A DNA stretch of 64,000 nucleotides from Marsupella aquatica. Lineage: Eukaryota; Marchantiophyta. The notes beneath the pieces are model-generated. The model searched no databases, was not told the origin of the DNA, and was given only the letters and a program-made list of their open reading frames with translations. This document shows positions 10,750-19,678 of the stretch, one piece after another. The stretch is from assembly GCA_973895155.1 (NCBI GenBank), contig OZ316894.1, positions 27,075,422 through 27,139,421 of the forward strand. The letters are read 5' to 3'. The position numbers and the translations under genes are program-made. Within the stretch, counting starts at the first letter, position 1. Every line of letters begins with the position of its first letter.

Positions 10750-12283
10750 TGTGTCAAAACCTGACCCTGAAAGGAATTTTCACAACAAATTTGACATAGC
10801 AAAGTTGTTGTACTTCATGAATAGTTTATGTGCCTTTCTAAGTATGTATTGGGCGGTATGTTTGGGTACTATTTAATGCACAAGTCTACCGCAACCACTA
10901 CAAAGGAAGCAAGTAGTCACGACCTACAATTGTGCACTCCCTTCCAAGCTCCCTTCATGATCAGGTATACTACATTGGTGCACTCCAAACTACCCTATGT
11001 ATAGAGTTTGTTGTACAGTATGAGCTTGAGTATATGAAACAATCGAGCATCATCATTCAAACCAAACTATACTGACGTTGGGCATACAAAAGCTATAAAA
11101 CTGAATCCAAAATTTGAATTGCACTTGACATGACTTCAAAACATTCCACAGTTCAATTGAAAGTGATCCATCCAGGTTAATTACACAAAATGTGAGACGC
11201 ATCCACTCGCTCGGCAGGGCAGCATCCTGCCCCAGCCCTACTCTTCGCATTCCACCACAGCAATGTAGAGCCTGGTCTAGCCACTATTGCCGATCGATCC
11301 AGAAAGTGAGAAGGAGCCTCCTCTCTCACATTTGTTACACTCTTTGGGCAAGGCAGCATCCTGCGCCTAGCCCCAGTCTTCCGTGTTCCACCACAGCCAT
11401 GTATAGTAGAACCTGTCTAGCCTGGTTGGATCACAGCTGCTCTAGCCACCTACCTAGTTTCAACAACCGATGGGGAGTACAGAGAAGACGGCTGGCTGAT
11501 TGATTGACTTTCAGTAGAGGTCGGTGGTGATTTTGCACATGTTGAAGAGAGAGGCAGGCGGGAGATGAAGGAGTCATTCTCACAAATTATCGACAATTGA
11601 AATGCAGCATAGAATGTGAGACTTCAACTTACTTGTGAGCTTGATTGGAATCGGTAAGGTTAGTCGGGCAGTGTTTTTCAATTGTTGTCGCGTGTTGATG
11701 CTGTGGTTGCTGTTTCAACGCTTACAAATTGAAAGAATCTGGAGGCATGATCAAAAGTGACTGCTATTGAATGCATGTACAATCCTTATCTATTTCTACA
11801 CTCTCAATGTCGTCTCAATGCTGAAAGCTTACCATATGCTGACTTCAATTTCTACACTCTCACGAGCACTCTCATGATGCTCTCAAGTTCAAATACGTCG
11901 CAGTGACGGGAACACATGCGAAGTGTTCAGGTGAAGCGCACAGTGAATTGTTGAAGCATTTCATATGTAGGGCAATTTGTAGGGTCTCCTACGTGTACGA
12001 GCAGGTGAGAGTTGATAACCAGGACCGGATCAGGCGCACGGCAAAATCATAGGCAGCCCAGTTCAGTGACATGTGGAAAGCAAATGCCATTGTCTTCTGT
12101 GCCATGCAAAGGTCGGGACTGTGAAGGGTTGCAAGGTTTGCGTGCCTTGCCCTTCCAGGTCCTAGTTTAGTGCCGTCAAGACGGCCTCGTTCAGGGGATA
12201 ATTTTGTTCACTCAGGGGCTGCCACCGTTTGTATGAAAGGCCATTTTTTGAAGGACCGTCTACATATATGCAAGACGGCCCTA
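10750..12283. other. Intergenic, with one local tandem duplication
   Basis: No gene is supported. Between about 11200 and 11440 a segment of roughly 140 bp is duplicated in diverged form: CAGCATCCTG, then CCCCAG, then TTCCACCACAGC, then GTCTAGCC, appears at about 11215-11282 and again at about 11350-11420. The right part (12140-12283) has repeated AAGACGGCC motifs just before the exon-duplication block begins. Confidence 0.6.
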
Positions 12284-13052
12284 AGAGTCCGAGCCTTCGG
12301 TATACTGGTCTGTTATGCATAGACTGAAGTGTGTGGCGGATTCACGAGCAGTCTGGTTTGGAAATTTTGAGGTGGTGAATCGTTGCATGTTTAATTGATT
12401 GTCATGATAGACTGCGGATCAGAAGGCCTTACATCGCGCGGTTGCAGGATTTTGACTGGGATTTTGGTGATCTAGGGTTTGGTGGATGGTGAGTTTGAAA
12501 GCCTCATACCGTAGTTTTCACCCTTGTGGTGTGCTCTTTCCTCTATCACTTCCTCTGTTGCTACGATTTTTGTCACCTTGAGGGGTTTCATTTCTGCCTG
12601 TCATTTGTATGTGCTTTCTTTTGTTATAACTTGCATCTGTGGTTGTCTTGTCTCTGCCTGGTTTCATAGCATATATCTTAAGAAGTAAGCAGTATATTGC
12701 TCAGCCTGCAAGATCCAATGGCGAGTGGTGAAGAAGAAAATATTATGAACCTGCTTCGGGGAACTATTCATGACGAAACACAACTGCGAGACGTTGCTGT
12801 GAAACTATGCCTTGGCTGGGTCGGAGTACCTCTGTTGCTAGAGTCGTCAGAATTGGAGCTCGAAGCCATAATCCGGCGCGTGTTCTTAGTGGCACTTGAC
12901 AGATTGGAAATGGCAATTAAGTTTGCAATTCGGCTTCAAAAAGGAAACTCTACGGATGGTAATTCCAACTGAATTTCATAGCAATGTGTTTCTCGTCAGT
13001 ATCTTCTGGTTCTTGTTCTGGTTTGTCTTTTTGTTGAGTTTTTTCCTTTGAG
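12284..13052 (+). repeat. Upstream copy of the promoter/exon-1 duplication
   Basis: This block aligns with 15732-16495 from AGAGTCCGAG to TTTTTTCCTTTGAG, with small indels. It includes the 5' upstream region, the short coding exon at 12718-12958 and the first 94 bp of the following intron. Homology stops abruptly at both ends, so the copy arose by a segmental event that took the promoter and exon 1 but not exon 2. Confidence 0.93.
12718..12958 (+). CDS. Duplicate first exon: diverged Death-like domain
   Basis: ATG 12718 opens 80 codons plus one base, ending at the donor GGATG|GTAATT, exactly as in the first exon of the downstream gene (16161-16401). The frame is intact and the exon phase identical, so it could splice to the same exon 2 at 16742 as an alternative first exon. 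That would require skipping a 3.8-kb intron containing the other copy. Compared with the downstream copy, 19 codons change the amino acid and 2 are silent. The helical Death-like pattern survives (KLCLGWVGV, then LELEAIIRRVF), though the LGLS motif has become LESS. If it does not splice, the frame closes 14 nt into the intron, giving an 84-residue product. It may be a functional alternative exon or a young relic. Confidence 0.6.
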
Positions 13053-15572
13053 TAGTAGATGGATAGTATTATGCAATTCTAGGAATGGGTCCAAAAATCA
13101 CGAGGTGCCCGATAATGGTTCAAGCATATTGCCAGAGAGAGTTTGAAACCTGAATTTAGGGTTTAGGGCCTCGCGCTGTGTGACATCTACCTTTGGTTGT
13201 GGTGGAGACTTCGCTGGTAGACCTGACTTTGGTGGCGTTGGTGTTTGCCTCAATGATGATGATGATCCAACAGATTGATCTTTCTAACCTACTGCGGTTG
13301 GGACACTGCTATCTGCAGAGACCTTGATAGTGTCGACATTGGTTTGACGCTTCGGCGGAGAGTCATCTTCTAGAGGGCCATCCGTTGCCGGGTTGAAACG
13401 ACGGACCTCAAGTCGTCATTTCCCATTAGGAGGAATGGTTGGAACCCCTGACATGTCTCTACACTTACAAGAACCAAACAGTGATTAAAAATGAACGCCA
13501 TTTGTGAAATGAAAAGCCTTTCCACGCTAAAAAACAATGAATGCCTTGACGCAAAGTTCTTCACTGAAAAAAGATCAGAGAGGCGCATACCTGAACTTGA
13601 TCTGGTGAGCGTTGAGGACTTGTAATACTAATAGCAGTTCCAAATCAACAAGCTCAAGACGGAGGCGGTGGAAATGATTGGGAGAACGATTCCAAAGACT
13701 GGAGGTTTTAGGGTGTCTGGCTTTGTTTAAGTGGAGGGTTCGCCTTGCATTCGCCTGTACGTGGTTCAAACGGTAATTGTCCCATTTACTCGCAAGTAAC
13801 TTGATTAGGTTCCAAACAACCTTAATCATCCTTGACTCGTCAGTAATGAGATGCAGATTCTTGTCACGCGGGAATTGCGCTATACTTTTCCGTTTTTGCT
13901 TTGCCTTGGGTGGGAATTTTCACATGTGGGAGCCTGTATCTGGAGCCCGTACCTTGTGTGAGTGGTCCAAAGTGTTGGTGTGATTGGACTAGCGATTTTG
14001 CTGGCCTGAAGCAAATGTCATTTTGAATGATCGGACATGGAGGTAAAAACAGGTGGCTAGAGTTGCCTCGTAAAAATTGGTCCAAATGTTTTCTCCCAGT
14101 ACATTCAAGGGACTAGAACATGCTCATGTTTACTCATTTCCTATGTCATTATCTTCTCCTTTTTTTATGATCAAACGGGGTCTTCATGCTAGCGAGGAAG
14201 ATTCCGGACCTGATTTTGGGGCCCAATACAATGGGAAAACTTGTCTGTGCAAGCAAAAATTCTACTATTTGCTCGCATGTTACAATTACCCTCTGAGAGG
14301 TGCTTTCTATTCCCTGGTTAGAAATATATTAAGATTTAGGATTAGGATATTCCTGCCTTGATTGTAGGTGCTTTGCTCCTTTGGTTGGGGCTCGGTTGTC
14401 TTTGGGTATGCCTGGATGGGTCCCCTGGGCTCCTTTGCCTGCGACCTCAGTGTGTCACTTACCTATGAAGTAGGCTTTTTGTCTCCCCCCTCACTTTGGG
14501 GCTGACTCGAAGTTAGTTTCAGGTTTTTGCTTGGCCATGATTTCACTTGACTTTGTCTTCGCTTGGCTTTAGTGCTGGCCACCTGGCTTTCTTTCCCTTT
14601 TGGGGCTTTGTGGGCTTTGCCCTGGCCTGTTTGGTCCTCCTTTCCCGCGGGGTTCGCGGGTTTTATTGAAAAAAAGGGAAAAAAAGAAGAAGAAAAAAAA
14701 GAGCAAGCTGAGTTGCGCTCCAACTGTCAACGCACAGCCGAACCCACATTCACCGCAGCCGGTCATCCTGAGCCCAGACAAAACACCCGAATCTACTCAA
14801 GCTCTCGATGAACACGGAATGAGAGGCACGAAGAAGAATGACTAGAATGCGAGAGAAAGCTCATCCCGGCCGAGACGGAAATGGCTCCTGCACAGACGAC
14901 AAACTTCCAGCCTGACGACGTTTCCAGAAAGTGAAATGGGAAGTGGCCACATCCTGCTGCTCTCCTAGATTAACGCTCGCCCAGGAAACCACCGGCCCAT
15001 TGAACAAAATCTGGGCCGTCCAATAGCAGCTGTCCGTTGGATGGCGATGCAGGAACGCCCTCAACCCTAACAATCTGGGCTGTTCATTTTTAAATGGAGG
15101 GCAGAGATTAGCCGCGGATTGAGCGCCCTGAATGGACGGCCCAGATTGGCCGCGGGTAGAGCAGCCTGAATGAAGGACCAAGATTTGCATCATGAAGGGC
15201 GATCCCGAATGGAGGGCTAAGTACCAATAGGGCGCCTCAAAGATAAACTTTTGCATTCCCTATGGACACCCGGTACTTCCATGACCCGGGTAGTCCGAAT
15301 CAGGTGGTCGGCCCACCGAGTTCACTCCCGCAAATTTTTTACCGGTTTTTTTAATGACCCGGACTTAGACTCTGTCCGTCACGGATTGACTTAAATTAAG
15401 TTCGAGTCAAGGTTCAACCTCCGTTTTTTGAGCACCCGATTCTGGGGCCCGGTGTTCATTTTCAGGAAGCGACCTGAGGCATCCGGGTGACCGGAAGGAG
15501 CCCGCAAAGCTATAGGGTTGAGACGCCCTCATCGTTAAGGAGTAAGGAAGGACCATAAACATATACATAGGG
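13053..15572. other. Intergenic DNA, no supported gene
   Basis: No frame shows recognisable domains or splice structure. A pair of TTTAGGG heptamers lies at 13154-13168. A purine-rich run (AAAAAAAGGGAAAAAAAGAA) lies near 14669-14702. At about 14990-15240 a loosely repeated motif (GGACGGCCCAGATT, GGAGGGCAGAGATT, and similar) recurs every 40-60 bp and looks like a worn minisatellite. Confidence 0.5.
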
Positions 15573-15700
15573 GTTCTCAAATATAGACCCGGAGGTTACA
15601 CAAGGCACAACAGGTCGGCAACGGATCAACATTGGGAGGTCTCAAATATAGGCCCGGGGGTTTACACAAGGCACAACTGGTCGGGAACGGATCAATTCCT
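15573..15700 (+). repeat. Two-copy tandem repeat, about 64 bp
   Basis: The unit carries TCTCAAATATAG, then GTTACACAAGGCACAAC, GGTCGG and AACGGATCAA. It is present at about 15573-15636 and 15637-15700 with a few substitutions. It sits 30 bp upstream of the second promoter/exon duplication block. Confidence 0.8.
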
Positions 15701-15731
15701 TGTCTGCCGACCGAGGAGGCCGTCGGCATAA

Positions 15732-16495
15732 AGAGTCCGAGCATTCGGTATACTGGTCTGTTCGGCATAGACTGAAGTGAGGCGGATTCGCTAGCAGTCT
15801 GGTTTGGAAATTTTGAGGTGGTGAATCGTTGCATGTTTAATTGATTGTCATGATACACTGCGGATCAAAAGGCCTTACATCGTGCGGTTGCAGGATTTGG
15901 ACTGGGTTTTCGGTGATCCAGGGTTTGGTGGATGGTGAGTTTCACGGCCTTGTACCGTAGTTTTCATCCTTGTGGTGCTCTTTCCTCTGTCGCTTCCTCT
16001 GTTGCTACGATTTCTGTCAACCCGAGGGTTTCGTTTCTGCTTGTCATTTGTATGTGCTTTCTTTTGTTATAACTTGCGTTTGTGGCTGTCTTGTCTCTGC
16101 CTGGTTTCATAGCATATATCTTAAGAAGTAAGCAGTATATTGTTCAGCCTGCAAGATCCAATGGCGAGTGGTGAAGAAGAAAATATTATGAACCTGCTTC
16201 GGAGAACTATTTATGACGAAACACGACTGCGAAACGTTGCTGCGAAACTATGCCTTAGCTGGGTTGGAGTATCTATGTTGCTAGGGTTGTCGGAAATGGA
16301 TCTCGAAGACATAATCCGGCGCGTGTTCCCAGGGGCACCTGACGGATTGGAAATGGCAATTAAGTTGGCAATTCAGCTTCAAAAAGGAAACTCTACGGAT
16401 GGTAATTCCAACTGAATTTCACAGCAATGTGTTTCTCGTCAGTATCTTCTGGTTCTTGTTCTGGTTTGTCTTTTCGTTGAGTTTTTTCCTTTGAG
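15732..16495 (+). repeat. Downstream copy of the promoter/exon-1 duplication
   Basis: Partner of 12284-13052. It holds the immediate upstream region and first exon of the nuclease/kinase gene plus the first 94 bp of its intron. Flanking DNA is only about 3 percent different between copies near the exon (4 differences in 118 bp before the ATG, 2 in 94 bp of intron). The 241-bp exon itself differs at 22 positions. Confidence 0.93.
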
Positions 16496-18249
16496 CACCC
16501 CTCTGTTGCTGCTTGGTTTTCTTTGCTGAAAAGTGATCAAGGGTATCATGGACAGCAGCTGTCGCCCTTGCTCTGGCATTTGTTTGGAAAGTACTGTTGC
16601 AATAACAGGTGTCCTGTGTCTCTTCCTGCTTTGCCGAACCGATAAAGCATTTCTGCCGGAATCGTGCCAAATTTGTAGGGCTCATTGCTCGAGTGATTAT
16701 TGGATGACTTTCCTGTTTTTCTCATCCTCTTCAACACTTAGAGACCGATGTGTATGCAGAGGGAGCTCAGGCAAAAGCTAATATTGAAGCTAGAGAGCGC
16801 TATTTTGGGAAACTGTTGGAACCACCTCCGACGCTCCCACGAAGTGCCCATGAACTCTCGGAGTTTTTGTCCCAGACACCAGTACCGCTCCCAATTCGCA
16901 ATCTTGTAAAATTCAAGAAAATATGCTCTTCTGAGCTGGTGGAGCTTGATATTCCCGCAGTGGCGGGAGAGTTGGCAACCTTCTGCGACAGTGCGTTCGG
17001 AGAGATAATGCGTCATTGTCCAGGCAATGAGGCCACGAGCTCACATGAATTGGCTAAACTCACTGGAGATTTCATCTCATTATTAAATGACGAGGCTCCA
17101 GCAAACGCAAAATTACAAGGTTTGGTCTGGTTACTGGATTCACCCAATCCCTCGACTACTACTCCAGCATCGCGACCACTAAAACCGCTTTTAAGACCAG
17201 ATTTTCAGCTGTTTGTGAGGGATTGTCTCATTCTCCGATGGGAGAATAAGACAGACCCGGCACTTCGGCACGAGGCTGCAGGTGAGAACACCTCAAAATT
17301 AAAGGCATGGAGCCCTTTGTTCTATGGTAAGCTCCCTTATGTGATTGGTGGTTGCTCCGGTGGAAGGCAGTTTCAATGGCTGAAGCTCTATCCGCTAGGC
17401 AAGGAAATTCTTTGTGAAAGTATCTCACAACTCTATGACTTGAATATGTTGAGCGATGTAGCCAAGTTCCTACATAGCACCATTCGGATGCACTGTCTCC
17501 TACAGAAACTACAGGAAGAACTGGATAGTGACATCCCCTTGGCATTATATAAGCCAATAGCAAGAGTTTATGGTGGAGCAGTGACGATCTATCCTGACTG
17601 CGTGACGAAGGAAATCCCAGGATTGACGAAAGAGAAGGTGACCGCGATAGAATGCCTGTATGAAAAAATCGCTGGCTCCAGGTACCTGATCCAACTTATA
17701 TCCGTCCGACGATCCAAGGCTAGAACAGTATTGCGACTACAACCTGTTGGTGACCCATATGCAAAGCCTAAGGATTGCAAGGATTTAGTAAATGCCACGC
17801 ATGACATGTTATGCGGCCTTGCGGACTTGCACATGAAAGGCTACACCCACAGGGACATAAGGTGGCCCAACGTTATCAAAGTAAATGATTTGGGTGAATG
17901 GAAATGGGTGATCATAGACTTGGAAGCTGCTGGAGACGACAATGAAGTATGGGTTGGTGAGGACTTAACGGGTTGGGATGCGGAAACGTTGGAAGAAGAC
18001 AATGACAAAAGGAAAAGGAAAAGGAAAAGGAAAAGGAAAAGATACACCAAGGGATCGGACATGTACCAACTCGGGAAACTTATAGCTGAATGGCTCGATG
18101 ACTTTTCTAACGGCGGTAAGGAAGAACGTCAATTGATGAGATCCCGGGCAAAACAAATGCAGCAGGAACGTACAGCAGCAGCGAAGATGCTTGAGGATAT
18201 CTGCAAGAAACGTTGCGAACGATGTCGCGTGTTTGGCAGAAAGCTGTAG
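16161..18249 (+). CDS. Death-like / PD-(D/E)XK nuclease-like / protein-kinase-like fusion protein
   Basis: Two exons, 16161-16401 and 16742-18249, joined by a phase-1 GT-AG intron (donor GGATG|GTAATT, acceptor ACTTAG), give 582 residues. Residues about 9-75 match the Death-fold pattern (KLCLSWVGVSMLLGLSEMDL, then IIRRVFPG). Residues 232-250 show a PD-(D/E)XK signature: Arg-Pro-Asp 232-234 and Glu-Asn-Lys 248-250. A kinase-like domain follows: putative Lys in CVTKEIP, catalytic loop HRDIRWPNV (450-458), metal-binding IIDLEAAG in place of DFG (Asp 473), and SDMYQLGKLIAEW near 518. A (KR)6 tract at 503-514 sits in the activation segment. Fused nuclease-like and kinase-like modules are known in the Crinkler-type superfamily; the Death-like header is unusual for plants. 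A conflict or immune role is inference. A duplicate exon 1 lies 3.4 kb upstream. Confidence 0.8.
16402..16741 (+). other. Intron of the nuclease/kinase gene
   Basis: Begins GTAATT and ends CACTTAG. Joining the flanks keeps phase 1 (G|AG gives Glu) and leaves one uninterrupted frame. The first 94 bp are shared with the upstream duplicate; the remaining part is unique to this copy. Confidence 0.8.
18004..18042 (+). repeat. Coding hexanucleotide microsatellite (AAAAGG)n
   Basis: About six tandem AAAAGG units encode alternating Lys-Arg (12 residues). They are inserted between the metal-binding Asp segment and the conserved SDMYQLG helix of the kinase-like domain. The 6-bp unit preserves frame when copy number changes. 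The tract could serve as a nuclear localisation or nucleic-acid-binding patch. Confidence 0.9.
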
Positions 18250-18462
18250 ACAGGATTCTGATACTCGTAGCAGTAACTCATTGGAAGGTGATCTGCTTTC
18301 CCTGAAATTCGTGTTCTTCCATATTTGTTGAGTTCTCGATTGCTGTTGATTGGCATCAACTGTCTCACCTTGGCGAAGAGGAGACTGCCCTATGTTTTTT
18401 CTTCTCCAAATCTTCATTGACAGACAGATGCAATAACAAAACCCAATTGTAGACTTCCGCAG

Positions 18463-18777
18463 GTTTCAAAGGCGAAAGTGAAGCCGCTTTACATCTACTC
18501 TGATAGCATGCTGCTCATCCGCTCCATGACTGAATGGATTCCGGGATGGATAGCACGAGGATGGGTCAAAGCTGATGGAGCCCCCGTTTTGAACAGTGAT
18601 TTGTTGAAGTGGTTGCTGAGGGAGCAGGGTGAACGACGCATCTTCTGGACGCATGTCCTGGCGCACACAAATGGAAGAGACTGGAAGTCGAAATGGAATG
18701 ATTTAGCAGATCAGATGGCCAAGGAACAGGCGCATCAACAGACGGGAGATAGTTTATGCTGTGGAGCTGTGATGTAG
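18463..18777 (+). pseudogene. RNase H1-type domain, C-terminal fragment
   Basis: An exon-like frame begins after a good acceptor (ACTTCCGCAG|GTT) and ends at TAG 18775-18777. It encodes the second half of a ribonuclease HI fold: YIYSDSMLLIRSMTEW (third catalytic Asp), GWVKADGAPVLNSDLL, and WTHVLAHTNGRDW followed by WNDLADQMA (conserved His and last catalytic Asp). The first strands with the first Asp and the Glu are missing here and I did not find them upstream. The enzyme family cleaves RNA in RNA-DNA hybrids; this piece alone would be inactive. It lies 213 bp after the kinase stop codon on the same strand. It could be a captured or truncated gene, or an alternative 3' exon of the kinase gene (a weak phase-0 donor CGC|GTGTTT exists before that stop). 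The second option is speculative. Confidence 0.65.
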
Positions 18778-19678
18778 TCGATTTTGCTGTATGACAATCA
18801 TCGAGCTGAGCATCGGGGAGCAATGAGGCGATTGGGCCAGTTAACAAAGTGTGAACTGTGCGTCTGCATTCGATTGCAAAGATTTCCTTTTTTTGGCGAA
18901 GCGATACGTGTATCATGTTTAGCGCGATGGTATGATCGAGTCGAAGGGATAATATTGGAGCTCCCTTAGTGTTTGGATAACTTTTAGGACTCATCCTCGG
19001 GATATGAAATGTAGATAACGTAAAGAGTAGGACTGACTGTAGAGGTCTCGCGATTGTGTCGTCCAGAACAATCTTCCAGAAAATGCTTCTTCTAAACGAT
19101 TTCGTTTACTTTCTTTCGTCTTGGGCTCACTCATAGAATCAATACCGACTGCACCGATGTGGGTATCATTCCCATTTTGATATCGATGATTTATTGTAAA
19201 GTTTCGATCGACTTTGTAGTTTCCAACTTGCAAGTGTCGAGAATCTCAGGTTGGTCACTAGGCGCATTGTGTGATGTTTTTACAACTCACTAGACCTGAA
19301 TTAGATAGGCGCCCATGGAGTCTTTGCTAGGAAGTGGTTGTTTTTACATGATTCTTGACCAAAATGCATTCCCATGTCCAGAGAATGCATTCTCAAGTAA
19401 TTCGTTCGAATGAGCGGTCACGTCACACTTGCTTGGTATGAAAATGGTGCAAAGCTTGGAGACAACAATTGGAATACCATCCATAATCCAATGCGCCATT
19501 CTGGGTCCAGACCAATGACAGCTTTCAAGAAGGAAAGGGCATAACATAAACAGCGCACTCAGATAGATATCCTGTCAATCTGAAGACAAGATGCTCACAA
19601 GGATGCGACAGATTAGAGAATGTAGAATGCAAAATTCTCATTTAAAAAATTATGAGAGAAGGCCATTAGGCGAATTCT
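18778..19678. other. Intergenic between convergent gene fragments
   Basis: No supported gene. Part of this is presumably the 3' UTR region of the minus-strand isoleucyl-tRNA synthetase copy. I see no repeat structure or clear element ends. Confidence 0.5.
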
